Of a DNA stretch of 64,000 nucleotides, positions 1 to 7,011 are shown one piece after another. A program made the translations under genes and the position numbers. Source of the DNA: an uncultured Pseudomonadales bacterium. Its GTDB lineage: Bacteria > Pseudomonadota > Gammaproteobacteria > Pseudomonadales > Azotimanducaceae. Every line of letters starts with the position of its first letter. Within the stretch, counting starts at the first letter, position 1. The notes under the pieces were generated by a model. The model had not been told where the DNA came from and did not search any database. It saw only the letters and a program-made list of their open reading frames with translations. Location of the stretch: contig OY282455.1 of NCBI GenBank assembly GCA_958296195.1, positions 124,001 to 188,000 on the forward strand. The letters are read 5' to 3'.

Positions 1-904
1 GGCGGCAGAAGTGGACGATGGCCTTGCCCAAGTGCTTGCGCACCCTCCTGCCGCTGCCCTCTGCCTTGCCGTCCAGATAGGGGCGCCCGGTGGACTTGTC
101 CTGGGGCCAGACAAAGGAGAAATGGTTGGCGCCTTCCACGATTAGCAGGTGGCGCCCGCCGCCGTCTCCCGGCACTCCCTCCCGGAAGCTGCGCTCTATG
201 GGGCTGGTGGCGCTTTCGTGTTCGCCATCCCGGTAACGGTGGCTGCTGGCGGCGATGACGCCGTCCCGGCTACCGCCCAGCATCAACAGGGGCAAATTGT
301 CGGCGATGGGCATGAAGCTACCCTCCTCCCAGCCCAGTTGCAGGTTGCCGGCGGTGTGGGCCGCGTAGGCGAAGGCGCCGCACAGGTTGGGAAACCACTC
401 CTTGTTGGCGTTCAGCAGAGCCATGGAGCCGCCGGCCGAATGCCCGCCCAAGACGATGTGATCCAGATCGAGATGCCCCGCCAACAGTCCGTCACTCTGG
501 ACGCGCTGCAACTCCTCCATGATGGCCGGCAGCGCTGGGCAGGAGGGGTCTTGGCCGTAGCCTTGGCGGGTCAGCCGGTCGATCTGCACACCGGGGCTGA
601 CGCTTATGCGGTCGGCAATCTCCACGGTCACCCAGCTGTAGGTCAGCGCGGCGAAGCCGGCCTTCGCCAGCCGCCGAGCGACCCAGCCGTAGGATTCATG
701 GGAGATGTTGACGCCCGGCATGATGACGACCACGGGCAAGGGGGAGCGGCTCGGGTCCGGGGGAACGAAGCCGGTGTCCCGCTCCTCAAAGCTGTCCCCG
801 TAGCGGCACGGGTAGTAGATCTTCAACGTCAGATTGTCGTAGGGGGCCTCCCGGCCGGCCACCTTGGCGGCGCGGTAAACGGCCCTGACCTTGACGGAGC
901 TCAC
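1..904 (-). CDS. Alpha/beta hydrolase, 3' end outside window (chlorophyllase/dienelactone-hydrolase-like)
   Basis: Reading leftward from GTG at 904, about 301 codons are open to the window edge. An in-frame TAG lies a few codons upstream, so GTG 904 is the first usable start. The protein has an alpha/beta-hydrolase layout: oxyanion-loop region MPGVNISHESYGW (about residues 62-74), nucleophile elbow GGHSAGG (Ser about 156), acid loop GGSRDG (Asp about 214) and catalytic-His region GANHF (His about 261). A serine esterase or related hydrolase is therefore well supported; the substrate is not. It lies directly downstream of the RCCR-like gene on the same strand, so a chlorophyllase-like ester hydrolysis is an attractive inference. 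A degraded paralogue lies at 15374-15797 and shows the missing C-terminus should be short. Confidence 0.8.
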   Translation of the reverse strand, partial: MSSVKVRAVYRAAKVAGREAPYDNLTLKIYYPCRYGDSFEERDTGFVPPDPSRSPLPVVVIMPGVNISHESYGWVARRLAKAGFAALTYSWVTVEIADRISVSPGVQIDRLTRQGYGQDPSCPALPAIMEELQRVQSDGLLAGHLDLDHIVLGGHSAGGSMALLNANKEWFPNLCGAFAYAAHTAGNLQLGWEEGSFMPIADNLPLLMLGGSRDGVIAASSHRYRDGEHESATSPIERSFREGVPGDGGGRHLLIVEGANHFSFVWPQDKSTGRPYLDGKAEGSGRRVRKHLGKAIVHFCR

Positions 905-969
905 AACCGCCTAGCCCAGCCCGTGCGTACTGGCCAAACCCCACCTCCTCCGGCAACAGGACATGCGGG

Positions 970-1776
970 CTACGCCGGCCGGGGCAGAACCCGGTCCCCG
1001 CCCCACAGGGCCTTGACCAGCTTGGCGGTCAGGTCCGGCCCGTACATGCGCTGCACCAGGGCGTTCATGGGGTCCAGTTCGGCGACGCTGCGGCGTATCA
1101 ATTGGTCCCTTTCCGCTTGGGCGGTGCGCCGCTCCCCGGCCAGGATGGCGGACTTATCGACGTTCGCCAGCCATTGGTCCACCAGCTTTTCGGAAGTGTC
1201 CCGGATGGTCTGCATGTTGGCGGCGTTGTCCTCGGCGGTGAAGCACAGGCTCGCCTGGGTCTGCGCCACGCGCATGTACAGGTTTTGGCTGATGAAGGGC
1301 GTCAGCCCCAGGTCCTTGTGCAGCCGCAGGTGCTCCTCGTTCAGCTCCCCGTAGTATTTGTCCGCGTACTCTGGATGGGTGGTCAACTCCACCCGCGGCA
1401 GAAAGTCCATGTACCAAAAGATGTCCGGCGCGGTGCCGAAGGCGAGGCCGAGGTTGGGCGCGTCATACTTGGCGGCGAGGCTGACGGTCAGGTGCATGTT
1501 GCTGAAGCTGGCCTTGGGGTTGCCCACCCAGGAGAACACCAGCCAGTCGATGTCCGGGCCGGTGAAGGTGCTTAAGTGGCCCCCGGCGCCGCTGCCGTCG
1601 ATGGCTTCGTAGGGCTGCAAATCCGCGGTGGAGGGGTCCGGCTGCAGCTCGAAACGGGCGGCCACCTTGTCGAACAGCCCGCCGAGTGTTTTCCAAAGGG
1701 CGTCAAAGGTGCCGCGGTTGTCGATGGCCGGGCGAGCCTTGAGGGCGTCCATGAGGGACTGGTTGGATTTGGCCAT
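970..1776 (-). CDS. Red chlorophyll catabolite reductase (RCCR)-family protein
   Basis: 268 aa. The middle and C-terminal parts follow plant RCCR as I recall it: GPDIDWLVFSWV (73-84), DAPNLGLAF (105-113), DFLPRVELTTHPEYADKYY (about 124-142), LTPFISQNLYMRV (158-170), and a tail with ELDP (233-236) followed by QRMYG (242-246), which matches the LD..-RMFG tail of plant RCCR. In plants RCCR is a ferredoxin-dependent reductase related to bilin reductases; it acts on the product of pheophorbide a oxygenase. A Glu in the plant APNF..E segment seems to be Ala here, so substrate or stereochemistry may differ. It is divergent from a Rieske oxygenase across a 66-bp gap holding a GntR-type palindrome, and is followed by the hydrolase. 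Family assignment is fairly sure; function is inferred. Confidence 0.75.
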   Translation of the reverse strand: MAKSNQSLMDALKARPAIDNRGTFDALWKTLGGLFDKVAARFELQPDPSTADLQPYEAIDGSGAGGHLSTFTGPDIDWLVFSWVGNPKASFSNMHLTVSLAAKYDAPNLGLAFGTAPDIFWYMDFLPRVELTTHPEYADKYYGELNEEHLRLHKDLGLTPFISQNLYMRVAQTQASLCFTAEDNAANMQTIRDTSEKLVDQWLANVDKSAILAGERRTAQAERDQLIRRSVAELDPMNALVQRMYGPDLTAKLVKALWGGDRVLPRPA

Positions 1777-1795
1777 GGCGCTTGAACCAAGTTTG

Positions 1796-1817
1796 TCTTA
1801 ATGATATATGTTTATAG
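1796..1817. promoter_or_regulatory. Putative GntR operator, site 1
   Basis: TGATATATGT at 1802-1811 within CTTAATGATATATG lies in the divergent promoter between the RCCR-like and Rieske genes. It matches 8 of 10 positions of the palindrome TGATATATCA found at three other divergent promoters or gene starts in this window, including that of the GntR regulator. The flanking CTTAA and TTAT match site 2 closely. Confidence 0.6.
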
Positions 1818-1842
1818 GAAATCCCAGCGGGATGCAAGAACC

Positions 1843-2997
1843 ATGCTCATCAACCTTTGGTACGTTGCGGAGTGGTCGAAGGCCGTCCAAGAAAAGCCCG
1901 TGCAGGTGCGGATGCTGGGCCAGAACTTCGTGCTGTTCCGGGACACCGGCGGCAAAGTCCACTGCTTGAGCGACGTCTGCCTGCACCGGGGCGGCGCCCT
2001 GTCCGGTGGCTGGACCAAGGGCGATTGCGTCGCCTGCCCCTACCACGGCTGGCGCTATGACGGCGAGGGCCGGGTGCGGCTGGTGCCCTCCGAGGGGGAG
2101 GAGTTCAAGCCGCCGCGCCGGGCGCGCATAGACGCCTACCCCACCTGCGAGCGCTACGGCATGATCTGGGTGTTCCTGGGCGACGCACCAGAGGAGGAGC
2201 GCTTCCCCCTGCCCGAATTCCCCGAATACGAGGATCCCAATTGGAAGCGGCTCACCGACAACTGGCACTGGCGGGCGGAAGCCGCCAGGGTGGTGGAGAA
2301 CGGCATCGACATCGCCCACGCCTCCTTCGTCCATCCGGTGTTCGGCATGGAGGCCACGGCCCAGGAGAACCACATCGTCTCCATCGAGAAGAACGAATAC
2401 TGCGGCCGCTCCGAGAACATTCAGTACCCGCCCAAGATGAAGGGCAACTGGCTGCGCCGCCGCATGCGCAAGGACCGCCAGCCCACGGTCACCAAGCCCG
2501 CCTGGCACCTGAACGGCCTGGTGGCGTGTATCCGCATCGACATCAACCCGAAGATGTCCATCATCATGTTCGACTGCAACACCCCGGTCGATGAGGGCTA
2601 CACCCGCACCTTCGCCACCCAGTTGCGCAACTTCTTCAAGGCGGACTTCTTCGACAAGGGCTCGCGCAAGCGCCTGCTGAAGATCTTCGCCGAGGACACC
2701 GCCATCATCGAGCGGGCCGCCCCCAACTACCTGCCGGAAACCCTGATGCACGAACTTTCCGTAAAGGACGACAAGTTCATGAGCAGCTTCCGCAGCGCCC
2801 GTCGTCGGCTGATCGAGGAAAAGGGCTGGCAGATCGATATGGACGCCGTAGCCAAGCACCGCGGGCGCAAGGTGCTGGCCATTCCCTCCCCGCAGCGGCG
2901 TCTGCACCCAGACCTCGACTGGGTGATGGACACCGTGCCCTTGGTGCCGTCGTTGGCGTCGCCGGCCCAGCGTTCGGCAACGGGCGAGGCCGCTTGA
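1843..2997 (+). CDS. Rieske non-haem iron oxygenase, alpha subunit type
   Basis: 384 aa from ATG 1843. An in-frame ATG at 1801 lies inside the putative operator and adds residues unlike the family, so 1843 is preferred. The N-terminal Rieske [2Fe-2S] domain has CLH (C46, H48) and CPYHGW (C65, H68). The catalytic domain has the mononuclear iron motif ENGIDIAHASFVH (N153, D156, H159, H164); the third ligand is probably in the EDTAIIERA segment. The length suits single-component terminal oxygenases of the vanillate demethylase/dicamba demethylase type and is shorter than plant pheophorbide a oxygenase, which has a C-terminal extension. No dedicated reductase is seen nearby. Next to an RCCR-family gene, a pheophorbide- or bilin-type ring-opening role is the leading inference. 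Confidence 0.85.
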   Translation: MLINLWYVAEWSKAVQEKPVQVRMLGQNFVLFRDTGGKVHCLSDVCLHRGGALSGGWTKGDCVACPYHGWRYDGEGRVRLVPSEGEEFKPPRRARIDAYPTCERYGMIWVFLGDAPEEERFPLPEFPEYEDPNWKRLTDNWHWRAEAARVVENGIDIAHASFVHPVFGMEATAQENHIVSIEKNEYCGRSENIQYPPKMKGNWLRRRMRKDRQPTVTKPAWHLNGLVACIRIDINPKMSIIMFDCNTPVDEGYTRTFATQLRNFFKADFFDKGSRKRLLKIFAEDTAIIERAAPNYLPETLMHELSVKDDKFMSSFRSARRRLIEEKGWQIDMDAVAKHRGRKVLAIPSPQRRLHPDLDWVMDTVPLVPSLASPAQRSATGEAA

Positions 2998-3123
2998 CCC
3001 GGAGCGTCCAGCCGCCGACCCCTTGGCTCCGCCCAAATGAAAGAGCGGCGCCGCTGAGGTGCGGAAACCTGGGAACGGCCCCCTTTGGGTTGGGAAGGTG
3101 CGCATGATTTCAGGAGATCGATT

Positions 3124-3924
3124 ATGAAAACCCTGGTCATCACCGGCAGCACCCGGGGCATCGGCCGCGGCTTGGCGGAGAGCTTTCTGACCCAAGGCTG
3201 CAAGGTGGTTGTGAACGGACGCAGCCAGGAAGCGGTGGAGCGGGCCGTTGGCGAGTTGGCTGCTGGGTCGGAGGCGGTGCGGGTGGCGGGCTGCGCCGGC
3301 GACGTCAGCCGCCACGAAGATCTGGAAGCTCTGTGGCGTTGCGCCGCCGCTGCCTTCGGGCGCGTGGACGTCTGGATCAACAACGCCGGCATCAGCATCC
3401 ATCGAGCGCCGCTTTGGGAGCAGCCGGCGGCGGACCTCGAGGCCATCGTCAACACCAACCTCACCGGCATGCTGCTGGCCAACAAGGTGGCCCTGGCCGG
3501 CATGAAGGCGCAGGGCGGCGGCCAAATCTGGAACATGGAGGGCTTCGGCAGCAACGGCATGGCGCAGCCCGGCTTGGCCGCCTATGGCGCCACCAAGCGG
3601 GCTGTCGATTACCTCAACAAGGCGCTGCGCAAGGACGCCGCCGGCACCGGTGTGCAGATCTGCGCCCTCAGCCCCGGCATCGTGGTCACCGATCTCTTGG
3701 TCGGCGACTATGACTTGGATTCGGAGCAGTGGCGCCAGGCCAAGCGCATGTTCAACATTCTGGGCGACACCGTGGAAACCGTGGCGCCCTACTTGGTGCA
3801 AGGCATCCTCAAGGCGAACCGGGACGGCGCCAGGGTCGCATGGCTGACCACGGGCAAGGCCATGCGGCGTTTCTTGGCCGCGCCCTTCAGGAAGCGCGAG
3901 CTGTTTGCGGATATTCCCTGCTGA
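3124..3924 (+). CDS. Short-chain dehydrogenase resembling chlorophyll b reductase (NYC1/NOL)
   Basis: 266 aa from ATG 3124, with AGGAG at 3112-3116. The Rossmann motif is TGSTRGIG (7-14); VDVWINNAG (81-89), IWNMEGFGSNG (135-145), Y154-x3-K158, SPGIVVTDLLV and KRMFNILGDTVETVAP follow. Several are unusual for SDRs in general but close to plant NYC1/NOL chlorophyll(ide) b reductases as I recall them (INIWINNAG, IFNMDGAGSGG, SPGMVLTELLL, KQMFNI..ELPETVA). Plant NYC1/NOL reduces the 7-formyl group of chlorophyll b to 7-hydroxymethyl. The gene follows the Rieske gene on the same strand after 126 bp and precedes the racemase-superfamily gene. SDR identity is certain; the NYC1/NOL link needs a phylogeny. 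Confidence 0.8.
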   Translation: MKTLVITGSTRGIGRGLAESFLTQGCKVVVNGRSQEAVERAVGELAAGSEAVRVAGCAGDVSRHEDLEALWRCAAAAFGRVDVWINNAGISIHRAPLWEQPAADLEAIVNTNLTGMLLANKVALAGMKAQGGGQIWNMEGFGSNGMAQPGLAAYGATKRAVDYLNKALRKDAAGTGVQICALSPGIVVTDLLVGDYDLDSEQWRQAKRMFNILGDTVETVAPYLVQGILKANRDGARVAWLTTGKAMRRFLAAPFRKRELFADIPC

Positions 3925-4064
3925 GGGAGATGTCCGAGACGGAAGCGGCAACCTGCATCGGGGCCGCCGAATCCAAGTTCGCAGCCAGCCGTATCGACTT
4001 GCTTTCCATGTAGCTCCGTCGATGGTGGACGCGCCTCAGGGTGTACTATGAGGAGGAGGCGAAA

Positions 4065-4841
4065 ATGGACAACTATCAAATCGGCCACCGCGCCCGCATC
4101 GGCGTGTTGATTCCCTCCACCAACACGGGCGTGGAATACGACCTGCAGCAGTTCGCCCTGGACGGGGTGACTTGGCATCCATCCCGCTTTTGGATCGAAC
4201 TGCGCGACTGGGCCGACGAAAACAAACAAACCGGGGAGGGTCTGGACAGCGTGTTCGAGCGCTTCCTGGAGTTGATGCGCGGCGAACTGCCGGGCGCCAT
4301 CGACCGGGTGCTGAGCGCCAAGATCACCCACCTGATGCTGGGCATGTCGGCGGAGACCTTCTGGGGCGGCATCGACGGCAACGTCGCTTTTGAGCAAGGC
4401 ATACAGGAGCAGATCGGCACCCTGGGCCTCAGCACCGGCGCCGGCGCCACTAGGGACGCGCTCCAAGCCTTCGGCGTGAAGACCATTTCCGTCATCACCC
4501 CCTACCCGCCGGTGGGGGACGCCAACGTGCGCCGCTTCTTCGGCGAGATCGGCTTTGAGGTCAAGCAAGTCGCCGGCCTGTCCTGCCCCTCGGCCACCGC
4601 CATCGCCGAAACGAGCATTCGCCAAGTCATGGACGCGGTCCGAAAAGTGGACGGGGATGACGTGGATGCCATCGTCCAGTGCGGCACCAACCTTTCTACC
4701 GTGGACATCTTCCCCACCTTGGAGCTCTGGCTGCAAAAGCCGATGCTGCCCATCAACATCGCCACCATCTGGCACACTTTACGCAAATGCGGCGTACAGG
4801 ACCGCATCACCGGCAAGGGGCGGCTGCTAGAGGAGTTCTGA
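4065..4841 (+). CDS. Asp/Glu racemase superfamily: arylmalonate decarboxylase/maleate isomerase-like
   Basis: 258 aa. The start is ATG 4065, preceded by a strong AGGAGGAGG at 4051-4059; a GTG at 4041 in the same frame sits upstream of that sequence and is rejected. The N-terminus RIGVLIPSTNTGVEYD is typical of the family. Members use one or two cysteines: maleate isomerases have two, arylmalonate decarboxylase only the second. Here the first site reads LGMSAETFWGG (about 92-102, no Cys) and the second reads VQCGTN (C206), so the pattern is decarboxylase-like. Lying in the same block as the RCCR-like and Rieske genes, it could isomerise or decarboxylate a maleate-like fragment of a tetrapyrrole. 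The exact reaction is open. Confidence 0.75.
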   Translation: MDNYQIGHRARIGVLIPSTNTGVEYDLQQFALDGVTWHPSRFWIELRDWADENKQTGEGLDSVFERFLELMRGELPGAIDRVLSAKITHLMLGMSAETFWGGIDGNVAFEQGIQEQIGTLGLSTGAGATRDALQAFGVKTISVITPYPPVGDANVRRFFGEIGFEVKQVAGLSCPSATAIAETSIRQVMDAVRKVDGDDVDAIVQCGTNLSTVDIFPTLELWLQKPMLPINIATIWHTLRKCGVQDRITGKGRLLEEF

Positions 4842-4992
4842 CACGGGATTGCCCCCTTTGGGGTGCAGCCTATAATTCTCCCTCTTGGTCGCGCCTGAGA
4901 GGGGCGACGCCAAAGCCGCTCATGCTATCAACCTAAGTGGTGGTCGCCTGCGGCTTTTGGGGACGGGATGCAGAAACCTTAGGGACAGGATC

Positions 4993-5247
4993 ATGACTGC
5001 AAGGGAACAGGTCCACCAATTGGTGGAGAGGCTGCCAGATGATGAGTTGGAAACAGCCGGGCGGCTGCTGGCCGGCCTGTCCGCGCTGTCGCTTTTCAAC
5101 CCGGCAAAGGCTGCGCTGCTGAAGGCGCCGATGGACAATGAACCAGTCACGGCCTGCGAAGCGGAAGCGATTGAGGAGGGTGAACGGGACTTCACGCAGG
5201 GAAGGAGCGTCACTGCGGATGAGCTTCGCGCACGCCTCGGACAGTGA
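4993..5247 (+). CDS. Antitoxin of a RelE-type toxin-antitoxin pair
   Basis: 84 aa from ATG 4993. The protein is acidic and helix-rich (REQVHQLVERLPDDELETAGRL near the start), as is usual for small antitoxins that pair with RelE/StbE toxins. Its stop overlaps the start of the next gene by 4 bp (GTGA), the usual translational coupling. No DNA-binding fold can be named with certainty. It lies downstream of the catabolic block, at the edge of the defence remnants. Confidence 0.65.
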   Translation: MTAREQVHQLVERLPDDELETAGRLLAGLSALSLFNPAKAALLKAPMDNEPVTACEAEAIEEGERDFTQGRSVTADELRARLGQ

Positions 5248-5486
5248 CCGTCCGCTACACCAACAGGGCCGCAAAGGATATTGAAAACCTGCCGCCCAAG
5301 GACCGGCAACGAGTGTTGGATGCGTTGGATCGTTTTGCCGCGAATGGCGTCGGTGACATGCGCGCCCTCGGTGGCAAATGGCGCGGTTGGTTTCGGTTGC
5401 GGGTGGGAGGCTGGCGAGCGGTTTTCCGAATGGAGAATGACCTGATCGTCATTCGCGTGTTGCACCGACGGGAGGCGTATCGTTGA
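5244..5486 (+). CDS. RelE/StbE-family toxin (mRNA interferase-like)
   Basis: 80 aa from GTG 5244. It shows the small RelE-superfamily pattern: RAAKDIENLPPKDRQRVLDAL near the N-terminus, LGGKWRGWFRLRVGGWRAVF in the middle, and a C-terminal IVIRVLHRREAYR. RelE toxins cleave mRNA on the ribosome. The length is typical and the gene is coupled to the preceding antitoxin. It appears intact. Confidence 0.8.
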   Translation: MTVRYTNRAAKDIENLPPKDRQRVLDALDRFAANGVGDMRALGGKWRGWFRLRVGGWRAVFRMENDLIVIRVLHRREAYR

Positions 5487-5504
5487 GCTTTGTCCCTCCC
5501 ACCG

Positions 5505-6008
5505 TCACTCCAGCAGCGCCTTCAGCAACGCATCCGTCGGCCCCGAATAGAACTGGATGTTGATGCGGGTGGCCATGTCGTCGGAGAGTTCAAAAAGCTG
5601 CTTTCTTGCGGAAATGGGCAGCAAAATGGTCTGCGCCCCTTTCTCCACCGCCACCTCCACGACGCCCACCGCATTGGGCAACAGCGCCACCGAGCCGCCA
5701 AGGTTCAAGGCCCCGACGACGATCAGTCCGCCCTTCAAGCTCTTTTCCAGCAGGCCGCTGCAGAACGCCAGCAGGGTGGGCAGGCCGAGGGACGCGCCGG
5801 AGCGGTCCCGGTCCAGGGCGCGAAGCTGAACGGAGAACTCATGGGCGCGGGGGTCGCGGTCGCCCACCAGTTCCTTGGCCTTGGCGTACAAATTCTGTTC
5901 GGCGTATCTGGCGCTCTCACGGAACGGCGGCGGCACCGGGGCGTTCAGTATTTTGACGCCGCCGCCTTTGCCGGCCGTGGTTTCAACGCGGTACAGGCTG
6001 GGGTTCGT
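5505..6008 (-). pseudogene. BrxL (Lon-like BREX protein) C-terminal remnant
   Basis: The open frame is bounded upstream by TAA at 6009-6011. The peptide runs from TNPSLYRVETTAGKGGG through VGALNLGGSVALLPNAV, VEKGAQTILLPISARKQL and LSDDMATRINIQFY to ALLKALLE. This is the Lon-protease-type C-terminal domain of BrxL from BREX phage-defence systems: SGASLGLP holds the likely Ser and the ILLPISARKQL segment the Lys region. The N-terminal ATPase-like two-thirds is absent and no normal start exists, so it is a relic. BrxC-like relics lie at 8294-9240. Confidence 0.7.
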
Positions 6009-6147
6009 TTAGGTGGTTGTAGGGATCTCGGTCGCTAATCGCTAGAGTTTGCAGAGCCGTGCGAGCGGCCTCTTCCGCAGCGTGCCGCGCATCGGCGACG
6101 GTGCGTTCGAGTTGCCTTCGGGTTTGGGGGGAGCGTTTGCATAACTT
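5983..6147 (-). pseudogene. Possible C-terminal relic of another BREX gene
   Basis: The frame ending at TGA 5983-5985 encodes a charged helix (RRQLERTVADARHAAEEAA) followed by TALQTLAISDRDPYNHL. This looks like the C-terminus of a larger protein, possibly a BREX methyltransferase of the PglX type, and abuts and overlaps the BrxL relic in another frame. It has no start of its own. I cannot confirm the family. Confidence 0.25.
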
Positions 6148-6372
6148 AGCCAATCGCCGCTGACACTTCTACTTGCATCACATACACTTCACCGCACAGT
6201 CGCCGTTCGACCTCCGTGGGCGCTGCCGCCTCGAAAAAAGCTCCAAGGCTTCCTGCAGGTCCTTGTGCGCTTCGTCCACGGTTGTCCCTTGGCTTGCGAT
6301 GTCCACCTCGGGACAAAACGAGACGTAGCCGTCGCCTTCGCGTTCGATGATTGCTGTCAGCCGCTTGGCCAC
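6146..6372 (-). pseudogene. HicB-family antitoxin, frameshifted
   Basis: From GTG 6372 the frame encodes AIIEREGDGYVSFCPEVD, the partial RNase-H-like fold typical of HicB, then VDEAHKDLQEALELF. A run of six A (6234-6239 on the + strand) then shifts the frame; the expected continuation FEAAAPTEVERRLCGEVYVMQVEV lies in the neighbouring frame to TAA 6146-6148. One extra base in the run would restore the protein. No HicA toxin is visible beside it. A real mutation or a homopolymer sequencing error are both possible. Confidence 0.65.
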
Positions 6373-6396
6373 TACTCATCTCCCCGCTTAGTTCCG

Positions 6397-7011
6397 TCAG
6401 GCTGCTTCGATTTGCTCGGTAATCGTGTTGAACAGGCGTTTGCAGTGGCGGCAGCGTCGCCGCACTTTGTTGACATCAAGGCGGCGCAGAAGGTCGCTGG
6501 CGTGCTTAATCTTTTGGTAGCGGCCCTTTGTTGTTTGCTCGGTGGCGCGATTCAGCGCCCGCTCAACATCGCTCTTCGATACGTCCTCTAGATTCTGTCT
6601 GCGAGGCAGTGCGTTTGACCTGAAGCCCTGCCCATAGTAGGCAGTTAGGGTGTCAGCATCCGCAATGATCCAAGTCTCCATGACTTGCACCATCAAGTGA
6701 ACGGCATCCTCTCTGGCAAAGGTGAACTCCCAGCTATCCCACGAGGCTAGGTGCCGGCTTGGTTTATCGGAAACTGGTGCCTCGGCGTCCACTAGCAGCA
6801 CGACAAAGGCGTCCTCGTCAACAGCGGTGGCAGTGCGGAATGCCTGAAACGCTGCATTGCGGCTGCCGCAGCATACCAACTTCCAGTGCAGTGCCTTGGA
6901 TCGGGCAGCAGCCTTTAGAGGGTTCAACAGAGCATCCATCCCCCTTCGCAGCGCCGCCTTACCGTCCCTGCCGTCGCCTCCGCCTTCCATATAGATGGCG
7001 ATGCTCCTCAT
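6397..7011 (-). CDS. DUF4276 family protein
   Basis: 204 aa from ATG 7011, overlapping the stop of the ATPase gene as ATGA. The N-terminus RSIAIYMEGGGDGRD and the later VVLLVDAEAPV and HLMVQVMETWIIAD segments are typical of DUF4276, a family with Toprim-like acidic patches often coupled to a RecF/OLD-type ATPase. The pairing and overlap suggest the two products act together, probably in phage or plasmid defence. That role is inferred from context. Confidence 0.75.
   Translation of the reverse strand: MRSIAIYMEGGGDGRDGKAALRRGMDALLNPLKAAARSKALHWKLVCCGSRNAAFQAFRTATAVDEDAFVVLLVDAEAPVSDKPSRHLASWDSWEFTFAREDAVHLMVQVMETWIIADADTLTAYYGQGFRSNALPRRQNLEDVSKSDVERALNRATEQTTKGRYQKIKHASDLLRRLDVNKVRRRCRHCKRLFNTITEQIEAA

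Noticed and set aside
149-1354. 401-codon plus-strand open frame
   Set aside because: It is antisense to the hydrolase and RCCR-like genes and its translation is low-complexity Gly/Ala/Arg sequence.
1801-1842. ATG 1801 as start of the Rieske gene
   Set aside because: It lies inside the putative operator, and the 14 extra residues do not fit the family; ATG 1843 begins at the conserved LINLWYVAEW.
1798-3951. 717-codon open frame on the minus strand opposite the Rieske and SDR genes
   Set aside because: It is a high-GC shadow: the plus-strand frames carry complete Rieske and SDR motifs, and the minus product has no recognisable domain.
4041-4064. GTG 4041 as start of the racemase-superfamily gene
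   Set aside because: The strong AGGAGGAGG lies downstream of it and at good distance from ATG 4065.
1-4841. Plant DNA contamination as explanation for the RCCR/NYC1/Rieske-like genes
   Set aside because: The genes are intronless, tightly spaced, have Shine-Dalgarno sequences and share operators with bacterial catabolic genes; plastid targeting sequences are absent.
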